Below, piece after piece: positions 8,281 through 16,280 of a stretch of DNA of 64,000 nucleotides; position 1 is the first letter of the stretch, and every line of letters begins with the position of its first letter. Origin of the DNA: Microvirga ossetica. GTDB taxonomy: Bacteria; Pseudomonadota; Alphaproteobacteria; Rhizobiales; Beijerinckiaceae. The stretch spans positions 62,001-126,000 of the forward strand of contig NZ_CP016619.1 in NCBI RefSeq assembly GCF_002741015.1, written 5' to 3'. The notes under the pieces were generated by a model, which did no database searches, had not been told where the DNA came from, and saw only the letters and a list, made by a program, of their open reading frames with translations. The position numbers were made by a program, and so were the translations under genes.

Positions 8281-10062
8281 TCAGACTGTCAGCCCCGCCT
8301 TGCGGAGTCCTTCAACGCGGCGCTCAAAGTCCTCGGGATTCCGAAATGGAAGGACGCGGCGGCGGCGCTCGATCGAGAAGTTGGGGTTTAGCTGGAGCGC
8401 GTGCTCCCACGCTTGTCGACTCTCTGCGGATCGACCAAGGTGGCCATAGCACGATGCCAGCAGAGCATAAGCGGTCTCTGATTGAGAATTGCGTACGAGG
8501 CGCTGCTCGATCGCAGCAACCGCCTTCCTATACTCGCCGAGAGAAAAGTGCGCATCGGCGAGAAACTGGAGCAGGACTTCCGGATAGTGCGGGTCCAACC
8601 GCATCGAAACATCCAGTGTCCTGAGGGCTTCTGCTGAATCGCCGGAGAATATCTGGACATGGGCCATCACCATGAGGAGTTCGACTGAGTTGGGCGAAAG
8701 CGCGAGGCCTCGTTGCGCCTCTGTTCGCGCTCGGTCCAGGTCCCGGCTCCACATGCAAGCCATGCTGAGTGCGAAGTGACCGTTCGGCTGTTCCTCCGCC
8801 ATCCCCACCGCCTGCTGCGCAAGCTCGAGCCCAGTCCGCAGCGAATGCTCCGGATCGGCGCTCCAGGCGTTGACATAGTCGAGCACGTGGGTGAAAGCGA
8901 TGAGTGCGTGGGCTGCCGCATATCCCGGATCGATAGCGATGGCAGCGGCTGCCAAGCTGCGTGCCGCGTCATTTCCGGTTCGGGTGTGCGCTGATGCCTG
9001 CTCGCGACCCCGCAGGAAGAATTCATAGGCATCGACATTAACCGCGCGGCCCTGGGCTAATCGATCTCGGTCGCCAACCACGAGCGTCAGCCTGAGCGCA
9101 GCCACGATCTCCCGCGTGAGTTCGTCCTGAACTGTGAAAATGTCGGTGAGATCGCGATCAAACCGGTTGGCCCAGACATGTCCGCCGGTGCTCGCATCAA
9201 TTAATTGGGCTGTGACCCGCACTCGGTTGCCCACCTTGCGTACGCTGCCCTCAAGCACATAGCGAACGCCAAGCGCCTTCGCCATCTCCGGCACCGGGAC
9301 CGCTGCCGTCTTGTAGACGAAGGACGAGTTGCGGGCGATCACGTGCAACTCAGAAAGCCTCGAGAGGTCCGTGATGATGTCCTCGCTTATGCCGTCGGAG
9401 AAATACTCCTGTTCGGCATCGCCGCTCATGTTGTTGAACGCAAGCACGGCAATGGAGGGCTTTTCAGGAACGGGCGATGGCGAGGGTTCTTCAGGCGCGT
9501 TGGTGCCTCCGGGAATTGCCGGCTTTGTTGGTGCGGCATCTCCGACCTGAAGCGAATAAACCCGGATCGGCTCGGCAATATTTTTTAGTTGGGTCTGGCC
9601 GAGATCGCTGACTGTGAGATCAAGTCTCGCCTTTACTTGGCGATAGGCGTCCTCGGAAAGATAGATCGTGCCTGGCTTGGCAATTCCCTCCAATCGCGCG
9701 GCGATATTGACGCCGTCGCCCATGAGATCACCGTCGCTCTCCTCGACGACGTCGCCCAGATGGATCCCGACGCGGAACTCGATGCGGCGCTCGGGCGGCA
9801 ACCCGGCGTTACGCTCGACCATGCCGGTCTGGACTTCGATAGCGCAGCGCACGGCATCGACGACACTGCGGAACTCGATGAGGGTTCCATCTCCGGTGCG
9901 CTTGACCACACGACCATTGTGCACGGCGATGATCGGATCGATCAGATCGCTGCGCAGCGTCCGCAACCGCGCTAAGGTGCGATCCTCATCCGCGCCCGCG
10001 AGACGGCTATAACCGACTACATCAGCGACTAGGATCGCAGCGATTTTTCGCCTTTCGCTCAT
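8281..10062 (-). CDS. Class III adenylate/guanylate cyclase with TPR domain
   Basis: The 593-residue protein has an N-terminal class III cyclase homology domain (about 1-170). The first metal Asp is in VADVVGYSRL, TGDGTLIEF follows, and the second metal Asp lies in the GDVVEESDGDLMGDGVN stretch ahead of IAARL. A proline-rich linker leads to a TolB-like region of about 130 residues (SIAVLAFNNMSGDAEQEYF ... GSVRKVGNRVRVTAQLIDA), then TPR-type helices to the end. This is a common rhizobial architecture, thought to sense a signal through the TolB/TPR part and make cAMP. No membrane segment is present. A close architectural paralogue lies at 16281-18023. Confidence 0.9.
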   Translation of the reverse strand: MSERRKIAAILVADVVGYSRLAGADEDRTLARLRTLRSDLIDPIIAVHNGRVVKRTGDGTLIEFRSVVDAVRCAIEVQTGMVERNAGLPPERRIEFRVGIHLGDVVEESDGDLMGDGVNIAARLEGIAKPGTIYLSEDAYRQVKARLDLTVSDLGQTQLKNIAEPIRVYSLQVGDAAPTKPAIPGGTNAPEEPSPSPVPEKPSIAVLAFNNMSGDAEQEYFSDGISEDIITDLSRLSELHVIARNSSFVYKTAAVPVPEMAKALGVRYVLEGSVRKVGNRVRVTAQLIDASTGGHVWANRFDRDLTDIFTVQDELTREIVAALRLTLVVGDRDRLAQGRAVNVDAYEFFLRGREQASAHTRTGNDAARSLAAAAIAIDPGYAAAHALIAFTHVLDYVNAWSADPEHSLRTGLELAQQAVGMAEEQPNGHFALSMACMWSRDLDRARTEAQRGLALSPNSVELLMVMAHVQIFSGDSAEALRTLDVSMRLDPHYPEVLLQFLADAHFSLGEYRKAVAAIEQRLVRNSQSETAYALLASCYGHLGRSAESRQAWEHALQLNPNFSIERRRRVLPFRNPEDFERRVEGLRKAGLTV

Positions 10063-10589
10063 AACGCCAGTTTCCCTCGGTCAAGACTAGCATAAGTTCC
10101 CGGCCAAGGCTCTCAAGCTGTAAGCGCATCATCGACATCAATGCCGAGATATCCCCCCGACGCTCCCGATCTTGGTATGGTTGCCGCTCCTGTTTTGACG
10201 CAACTTATGGCGGAGGGCTTCGACGCTGCATCCGAGCAGGAGAAGAAAGCGAGCGCTACAAGCATGAAGGCGCTGCCGGGCAGCGGATGATCACGACTGG
10301 TAGCGGTTTCACTCATGCAGCGACAGGCGGCGTAGCTGGCCATCATGAACTCGTCCTTCTGCTCCGGGTACTGCTTTTCACTGACCCCGTCGGATCAACG
10401 GGGTCAGGTTCGGCAATCTGGCCTTTGGATTAAATTCCTGAATCCGATTGCCAAGCCCCTGCCACAACGCCACTCTAATCATTGATATGCTCTCCCAATC
10501 GCAAGATGAAAAACAATATATTGGACCTTAACAGCGTTCGCGGCGAAGTTTGCCTGACATCCGAGTGAGGTGGATTCCCACCGCACCTG
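10063..10589. other. Intergenic stretch without a convincing gene
   Basis: No frame here has family similarity. A minus-strand frame at 10113-10316 (starting MSETATSRDH) could encode a small lipoprotein-like peptide with a hydrophobic core before a Cys, but it has no clear ribosome-binding site, so I do not call it. The stretch also holds a perfect hairpin at 10381-10407 and ends at a miniature inverted-repeat element. Confidence 0.4.
10381..10407. other. Perfect 10-bp hairpin
   Basis: CTGACCCCGT and ACGGGGTCAG form a perfect stem with a 7-base loop. There is no T tract on either side, so it is not a classical terminator. It could be a terminator remnant or a protein-binding palindrome. Confidence 0.5.
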
Positions 10590-10689
10590 GGCTCTGTTGC
10601 ACTAACCTTTCAAACCACATGATGCAGTAGCCGTTTGGCCAGGCAAGTACGCTATGGATTGTGCGTCGCGCAGTTAATGCAACAGAGCC
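10590..10689. repeat. 100-bp miniature inverted-repeat element, copy A
   Basis: The element starts GGCTCTGTTGCACTAAC and ends GTTAATGCAACAGAGCC, a 17-bp terminal inverted repeat with one mismatch. The ends resemble those of IS6-family elements. Two diverged relatives of similar length lie at 15055-15152 and 30169-30264, sharing the left end and an internal CCACA...AGTA block. Copy A is joined to the 5' end of the DUF892 gene, which it truncates. No target duplication is visible. Confidence 0.75.
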
Positions 10690-11140
10690 TCGAAGGACAT
10701 CTACTACGCCGAGAACCAGATCCTGAAGGCTCTGCCGAAGATGGCCAAGGGCGCAGAGTCGGACGAACTCAAGGTCGCCTTCCAGACCCACCATGAGCAG
10801 ACGCAAGGGCAGATCGAGCGGCTCGAGCAGATTTTCGAGCTCCTCGGGAAACCCGCGCGTGGCGTAGCCTGCGAGGCGATCAAGGGGATCATCGACGAGG
10901 GCACCGAGAATCATGGAGGATTTCGCCGACAGTCCCGCCCTCGATGCCGGCATCCTGTCCGCGGCCCACGCCGTCGAGCATTACGAGATCACCCGCTATG
11001 GCACGCTCAAGACCTGGGCCCAGGAGCTTGGTTTGACCGAAGCGGTGACCCTGCTCGACCAGACCCTTCAGGAGGAGAAGGAAAACGATGCCCTGTTGTC
11101 ACGCCTTGCCGAAGCGCGTGTCAACACGAAAGCGGCGTAG
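10690..11140 (+). pseudogene. DUF892 (YciE/YciF) ferritin-like protein, broken
   Basis: The reading resumes directly after the miniature element with KDIYYAENQILKALPKMAKG, the second turn of the first helix of YciE/YciF ferritin-like proteins. It continues through GQIERLEQIFELLGKPARG with the Glu and His positions expected for the di-iron bundle. Near 10905 an extra base shifts the frame. The second half (MEDFADSPALDAGILSAAHA, VEHYEITRYGTLKTWA) continues in the next frame to the stop at 11140. The gene has thus lost its start and carries a frameshift. Family members respond to osmotic or general stress. Confidence 0.8.
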
Positions 11141-11316
11141 GTCTCCGCCGCAGCCGAAGGGCTTGCTCAATCTCTCGAGGTCGGATCATGCAGATCGGGC
11201 CTTTCGTCTGCCGATGTCCATCTCGATCCCATGATGTTTGCGGCAAGCGCTTCAAGGAGCGCAACAATTCGAAGGATTGCTCCACTCCTGTGACCGTCAG
11301 CACAAGGAATGCCACG

Positions 11317-11850
11317 ATGAAGCTCTTCAAGTGTCAGGCTTGCGGTCAGCTCCTCCATTTCGAGAACCATGCTTGCGAGCGCTGCGGCCACCGCCTCGGC
11401 TACCTGCCCGATACCGTTACCGTCTCGGTCCTGGAGCCCGACAGCGACACGACTTGGCGTGCCTTGGCCCAGCCCGGGAGTGCCCACCGCTTCTGCGCCA
11501 ATGCCGAGTTCGACAGCAGCAACTGGCTCGTCCCGGCTACTGCGGGCGAGGCCTATTGCACTGCCTGTCGGCACAATGGCGTCATCCCCAACGCGTCGGA
11601 CCCGGCCAACCTTGCTGCCTGGAGAGTGATGGAGCAAGCGAAGTATCGGCTGTTCTATACCCTGCTCCAGCTTCGATTGCCGCTGAAAACGCGGGCGGAG
11701 GATCCGGAGCACGGTCTCGTCTTCGAATTCCTGGCCGAACCGCGAACGATGGCCCCAAGATGATGACCGGGCATGACGAGAGCCTGATCATCATCGCGCT
11801 CAGCGAGGCCAACGATCTCGAGCGCGAGAGGCGTCGCGGGATGAGCATCG
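11317..11850 (+). pseudogene. Zinc-ribbon metallopeptidase, frameshifted and truncated
   Basis: ATG 11317 opens a frame with an N-terminal zinc ribbon (CQACGQLL ... CERCGHRLGY). It is followed by the ALAQPGSAHRFCANAEFD and NWLVPA segments typical of the putative zinc-binding metallopeptidase family once called DUF2248. The frame stops at 11763. The expected continuation (MMTGHDESLIIIALSEANDL) is in the +1 frame, so there is a frameshift near 11755. The catalytic HExxH region should come next, but the sequence ends against the 3' end of the histidine kinase gene. The protein cannot be active. Confidence 0.75.
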
Positions 11851-11864
11851 CCACATTCCTGCAA

Positions 11865-14333
11865 TCAACGGAGGTCATTGAGCGTGCCTTCCGTAGGCTC
11901 GAGAGATAGGTGGCTCCACCCATCGACCAACGGGATGACGGCGTTGATGGTCGTTCCGGCTGGTCCGCCCACAATCTCCAGGGCACCGTCGAACTGCCGG
12001 ATCCGGGCCTCCATGCCCGGAATCCCGACGCCCAGACGCGGCGCGTCGCCGCTTCCGTCCGGCATCGCTGGGTTAAAGCCCCTGCCGTCATCGATCACCG
12101 ACAGGCGCAGCGCGCCTTCCGCGATCTCGAGATTGACAGCGACCCGGCTCGCCTCGGCATGGCGGTGCACGTTGATCAGCGCCTCCTGTGTGACCCGGAG
12201 GATCGACCGCTTTACCTCGAAGGGAACCTCGTCGACCTCATCGCTGACAGCGACCTCCCCCGCGATCCCGGTCCGGTCCGCGAAACCGCCGACGAGCTGG
12301 CGCAGCGAGGCCGCAAGGCCATGCGTGCGAAGACCGGGCGGATAGAGCAGGAAGGACAGGGTGCGGATTTCCCGCTGCGCCTCGTCCAGGGAGGTCCAGA
12401 CCGGATCCAGGGCCTTTGCCACGGCGCCGGGATCCCCCGCGACCGCGCTGACCTGCATCAGGGCGAGCCCGGCCGCGGCCAGGTGCTGGGCGGTGGTGTC
12501 GTGCAGGTCGGCCGCGATGCGCTGGCGTTCCTCCTCCTGGAGCGACAGCAGGCGGCGGGCGGTGTCCCGTGCATCCTGGCGCGCCGCCATGAGTTCGGTG
12601 ACATCCTCGTGCGCAACGACGACGTAGGTTCCGCCGTCGTGCGTGAACCGGGCGGCCGTCATCTGGAAGAAGCGGTCGCCGCCGCGATAGCTCGACCGAA
12701 ACTCGTGACGATCGCCGTCGAGCAGGGACGTAAGGCCCCTGGCCACGGCCGCAGCCCGCGCCCCACCCAAGGCGGCGAAACGGCTGGACTCACGGTAGTC
12801 GATCCCGATCCCGTGGTCCGCATCGGCGTAGCCATTGGCCTGGCCGAACAATCGCCAGGCCCGGTTGACCGCGATGATGACCCCAGTCCCGTCGAGGATG
12901 GCGACATGAGCGGCGAGCGCGTCCACGGTGGCCTGGAGCAGTCTCTGGCTGCGCTCGACCTGTTCGCGGGCCTCCCTGTCGGCGGTCACGTCGCGCGCCG
13001 TCCCGACCAGGGTAACGATCCGTCCGGTCTCCGGATCGCGGACGGGAGCCAGGCTCGTCTGCCAGTACCGACGGCCGCTGGGAAGGTCGAGGACCTCGTC
13101 GTAGATCCATGGCTGTCCGGTCTCGAGGCATGTCCGGTAACGGGCCGTCACGGCCGCGGCGGTTTCGGGCGGCAGGCACTCCCATGGCTCCTTGCCGGCG
13201 ATGGCCACGAGGGAGAGCCCTGTGGCCTGTTCGTGCGCCGGGTTCAGCCCCTCGAACACGAAGCGCCCGTCGGGAGCGACCGTTACGATAAAAAGGCTTT
13301 CGGACGTATCGTGCCACAGGCTGGCGTAGCGGGCTTCCGCCAAACGCAGCTTGCGTGCGGACTCTGTTGCAGAGGTCTCGATGGGTCCGACCTGGCGAGC
13401 GACCGCCAGACCGACAGCGCCTCCAGCGAGCAGCAGGGCGAGGCCGGCCCAGGCGATCCGCGAGCGCGCCTCCGTGACGGGAGCCTCGATCAGGGCGGCG
13501 GGGACGATCGTCGCGGTCACGAAGTCGGTGGTCCGGGAGGCGCGATAGGCGAAGAAGGTTCCCGAGGCGGGATCGTAAACTGTCCCGTCCGCTGGCGCTT
13601 CGGGGGAGCGCAGCCGCTCCTGGAGCGCCGTCGGCATGCCAACGGAGGATGGCCGGGCATCGCCACTGGAGGCCGCAGGCATCCGGTTGCGGTCGAACAC
13701 CGTCGTCACCCAACCATCCGGAAGAGACTTGTCCCGGAGGGACGCGGCGATCCTGGCCTCGGGGAGGTTGACCGAAAGGACCCCCTTCATGCGCCCGTCG
13801 GAACCGTCGATCCGAGTGGCCACTGCAATGATGGGTGTGTTGGCCACCGGAGAGAAAGCACGGCTGGACACGCTGATGCCCCTGTCGCGGACCCTGGCCC
13901 AGGCATCATCGAACTGCCTGTAGTCCGTGCGCCTCGGGAGCGGACTTCCGAACGGCCGCAAGGTGTTGAGTATCTGGCCGTCGGGGTTCCACAGCGTGAA
14001 CCATGTTCCCTCCGGTCTCGGCGTGGCGGCGAGCTGGTCGTAGAATGCCCGATACTCGCCGGACACGAGCGAAGGTGCCTTGGACAGCCCCATGAGGAGG
14101 AAGCCTGCCGCAGCCACCTCGCGTTCGAAGGATGTGGCGCTCGCGAGGGCGGCGGCCTGGGCGCGTTGCCTCAGCGCATCCCGGTCCTCGAGGGCCTCCT
14201 CGTTAAGGAAGGCCGCACTGGCGACGAAGGCGGCGAGACCCACCACAGACGAGGTCAGGGCGACGCGCCAGCGGAGGCCGAACATCGGCCAACGTCGGCT
14301 GGGTCCGGAAATCGGCAGCGCGACAACGGTCAT
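11865..14333 (-). CDS. PAS-containing NarL-type sensor histidine kinase
   Basis: The 822-residue protein starts at ATG 14333, preceded by GGAGAAGG; a GTG 33 bases upstream is less likely. It has a transmembrane helix near residues 20-40, a long extracytoplasmic dCache-like sensor region, and a second transmembrane helix near 295-315. Two PAS/PAC domains follow, then a HisKA_3 box with the phospho-acceptor His in AADLHDTTAQHLA, and a HATPase domain with NVHRHAEAS and DDGRGF. This is a sensor of the NarX/DegS class that would phosphorylate a LuxR/NarL-type regulator. No such regulator is adjacent in the window, so the partner is elsewhere. The signal is unknown. Confidence 0.9.
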   Translation of the reverse strand: MTVVALPISGPSRRWPMFGLRWRVALTSSVVGLAAFVASAAFLNEEALEDRDALRQRAQAAALASATSFEREVAAAGFLLMGLSKAPSLVSGEYRAFYDQLAATPRPEGTWFTLWNPDGQILNTLRPFGSPLPRRTDYRQFDDAWARVRDRGISVSSRAFSPVANTPIIAVATRIDGSDGRMKGVLSVNLPEARIAASLRDKSLPDGWVTTVFDRNRMPAASSGDARPSSVGMPTALQERLRSPEAPADGTVYDPASGTFFAYRASRTTDFVTATIVPAALIEAPVTEARSRIAWAGLALLLAGGAVGLAVARQVGPIETSATESARKLRLAEARYASLWHDTSESLFIVTVAPDGRFVFEGLNPAHEQATGLSLVAIAGKEPWECLPPETAAAVTARYRTCLETGQPWIYDEVLDLPSGRRYWQTSLAPVRDPETGRIVTLVGTARDVTADREAREQVERSQRLLQATVDALAAHVAILDGTGVIIAVNRAWRLFGQANGYADADHGIGIDYRESSRFAALGGARAAAVARGLTSLLDGDRHEFRSSYRGGDRFFQMTAARFTHDGGTYVVVAHEDVTELMAARQDARDTARRLLSLQEEERQRIAADLHDTTAQHLAAAGLALMQVSAVAGDPGAVAKALDPVWTSLDEAQREIRTLSFLLYPPGLRTHGLAASLRQLVGGFADRTGIAGEVAVSDEVDEVPFEVKRSILRVTQEALINVHRHAEASRVAVNLEIAEGALRLSVIDDGRGFNPAMPDGSGDAPRLGVGIPGMEARIRQFDGALEIVGGPAGTTINAVIPLVDGWSHLSLEPTEGTLNDLR

Positions 14334-14773
14334 GGCCTTCTCCGAGACTGGAGGGCAGGAGCTCACATAGGGTAACCGATCCGGTCATTCCTGACACCTT
14401 AGGACCACTCAGGGTTTCCCTGCGGCGATTCCGGACGCCCAGACGTGTGGAGTGCGAGGAGAACGACTTGGCGGATGGCCTGAAGACGGGGCTGGGCGAG
14501 GTGATGACGTCGTTGTGCGGACCCGGGGATGAAGACAGGGGCGATGGAAGCCGGCCCGATCAGGTATTCCCTGCGCCGACTTCGGGGAAAGCCCCGATGC
14601 CCGATCCGCCCACGGCCTGCTAGGCTGCTTGACGCGTCGGTCACCTGTGATCGGCCGGACGGCGTGGGAGCGCCGCAACGGGAGAGTGCCATGGGGTCCT
14701 GATCCCGCCTGCCCGTCGGCCCGACCTCGTCTCTCTCGGCGAGCTCGACCAGACATCCGAAGCCCTCAAGAGG
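14334..14773. other. Stretch without a convincing gene
   Basis: Open frames on the minus strand here have no family likeness and no ribosome-binding site. The plus strand from about 14700 is open and leads into the small frame starting at 14774, so the true start of that gene might be a little upstream. Confidence 0.4.
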
Positions 14774-15040
14774 GTGCGCCGCGACTGCAAGATTGCCAGG
14801 AACAGGTTGATGACCGTCCGCGAGGCATTGGAAGGCGTGCTCGATGAGGCGTTCCGCCGGCAATCGTTCGGACCGATCAAGCATCTCTTCCGGCGTGAGG
14901 AGATCGCACTAGCGGCGTACCGGAAAGCGGCGGCGGAACGCGCCAGGTTGGAGCATCGCTGGCATGCCGTGCGGGCCGCCCTCGAATACGAATGCGACCT
15001 CATGACGACATCCCCGCCTTCTTATCGCCTCCGGAACTGA
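14774..15040 (+). CDS. Small hypothetical protein, possibly helical
   Basis: The frame encodes about 88 residues rich in Arg, Glu, Ala and Lys (KIARNRLMTVREALEGVLDE; EEIALAAYRKAAAERARLEH), consistent with a long helix pair. The start is a GTG without a clear ribosome-binding site, and codons upstream remain open for about 70 bases. The stop lies 15 bases before a miniature inverted-repeat element, so the C-terminus may have been altered. The family is not recognised. Confidence 0.4.
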   Translation: MRRDCKIARNRLMTVREALEGVLDEAFRRQSFGPIKHLFRREEIALAAYRKAAAERARLEHRWHAVRAALEYECDLMTTSPPSYRLRN

Positions 15041-15054
15041 TCCGCAGTTTCCAT

Positions 15055-15152
15055 GGCTCTGTTGCGAAACCCGTCACACCACAGGACGTAGTAGTGGTCG
15101 CGCCCGGAAAGGGACTACTGATTGTAACTCCCGCAGTTGATGCAACAGAACC
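15055..15152. repeat. 98-bp miniature inverted-repeat element, copy B
   Basis: It begins GGCTCTGTTGCGAAAC and ends with TGATGCAACAGAACC, so the terminal repeats are diverged but recognisable. It shares the terminal motif and an internal CCACAGGACGTAGTA block with copies A (10590) and C (30169). It lies upstream of the PRC-barrel gene and might affect its expression. Confidence 0.65.
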
Positions 15153-15249
15153 CCGGCGCCGTATCCAAGCCTGCCTCGACGTTGCTTTTCCAGAAGTGTC
15201 GTGAGCCAATGGAAAAGGGACCACCCACCCCTTCGAACGGGAGGCGCTC

Positions 15250-15822
15250 ATGAGAACGTATTACATCTTCCAGGCTACGAGCTTCCCTGACCTGCGCGGC
15301 TTCACCGATGACCACAGAGGCGACATGCTACCCACCGAGGAAGGACCGTGGACCCTCGTGCGCCAAGTCGGCCCGGATGAGGAATGGAACCTCAACGTCA
15401 GCAGAGCAGTCGTTGCGGCAGGCATACTTGAGAATGGTTTTTTTCTCTGGGGTCCAACCAATCGGCTCGCTTCATCCCACCCGATCATCGAGAGTGATCG
15501 TGTTGAGGGCACAGCGGTGTTCGACCGCGAGAACAACCCGATTGGCACCATCAAGCGGCTGTTGATCGAGAAGGCGAGTGGCCGTGTCGTCTACGTCGAT
15601 GTGACGTTCGGGGGCTTTCTAGGCATCGGCGTCCATCATCACACGATCCCGTGGGAAAAGCTTGCATACGACAAAGAGCTTGAGGGCTATCGCACGGACA
15701 TCACGAAAGCGCAGGTCCAGGGTGCTCCAAGCTTCTATGGTGATGACCAAGCCTGGCCTGATCCCAAACGCGAGCAGGAGACGAAGGATTACTGGCGCGA
15801 TTTTCCGAGAGGACCGGTATGA
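15250..15822 (+). CDS. PRC-barrel domain protein
   Basis: The 190-residue protein begins at ATG 15250 after a GGGAGG box. Residues about 80-150 form a PRC-barrel fold (SDRVEGTAVFDRENNPIGTI, then VVYVDVTFGGFLGIGVHHHT and PWEKLAYD), as in photosynthetic reaction-centre H subunits and RimM. The N-terminal 75 residues contain no domain I recognise. The tail SFYGDDQAWPDP is common in proteobacterial PRC-barrel stress proteins. There is no signal peptide. It stands alone. Its role is unknown, but such genes are often stress induced. Confidence 0.85.
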   Translation: MRTYYIFQATSFPDLRGFTDDHRGDMLPTEEGPWTLVRQVGPDEEWNLNVSRAVVAAGILENGFFLWGPTNRLASSHPIIESDRVEGTAVFDRENNPIGTIKRLLIEKASGRVVYVDVTFGGFLGIGVHHHTIPWEKLAYDKELEGYRTDITKAQVQGAPSFYGDDQAWPDPKREQETKDYWRDFPRGPV

Positions 15823-15831
15823 GCGGGGCAA

Positions 15832-16095
15832 CTACCCAATCCAGTCGCGAGTGACACTCCTGGGGTCGTCCAACTCCCAGCGTAGCGCGTCAGGCGCGGA
15901 GAGCCCCGACTTGGCAGCCATCTCCAAGGACCACCGCTGGGACCATTGGAAGAATGAGGGAGCGATCTCCCTGTACCTCGGGAGCGTGTTCGTCATCCTC
16001 ACGCCTTGGGGGCGATCCGCAGGAAAGCCATAGCGGCCCGCGGCGGTCTCGTAGCTGCGGAACTGGAAGCCAGGCAGTACCAGCGACCTAGGCAC
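15832..16095 (-). CDS. Doubtful small open frame
   Basis: A GTG-started frame of 87 residues reads like protein in composition (FQFRSYETAAGRYGFPADRP; SLEMAAKSGLSAPDALRWEL). It has no clear ribosome-binding site and no family I recognise. It is convergent with the PRC-barrel gene. It may be the tail of a lost gene. Confidence 0.25.
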   Translation of the reverse strand: MPRSLVLPGFQFRSYETAAGRYGFPADRPQGVRMTNTLPRYREIAPSFFQWSQRWSLEMAAKSGLSAPDALRWELDDPRSVTRDWIG

Positions 16096-16142
16096 CTAAA
16101 GCACTGGGCCACCCAAAGGCGGCGTGCAAGACAGCTATCCGA

Positions 16143-16170
16143 GGCCCTTGGGAACCCCTGAGGGCTTTTT
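16143..16170 (+). terminator. Possible terminator hairpin
   Basis: GGCCCTTGGG ... CCCCTGAGGGC forms an imperfect hairpin directly followed by five T residues. It lies about 320 bases after the PRC-barrel stop, so it may serve the intervening strand rather than that gene. Confidence 0.35.
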
Positions 16171-16280
16171 GCTTCTGCCAAGGGAGCGTGAGCGGGTTTT
16201 GCAAGATGCAAGCTCTGAGTGGGCTGTGGACTGTGTCGCCGGAAATACCCATACTGAGCCCCGTGGACAGCGCACAGACC

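Noticed and set aside
11910..14375. Plus-strand open frame of about 820 codons opposite the histidine kinase
   Set aside because: It is the mirror frame of a high-GC gene; its sequence is Arg/Gly/Pro-rich with no domain, whereas the minus strand encodes complete PAS and kinase motifs.
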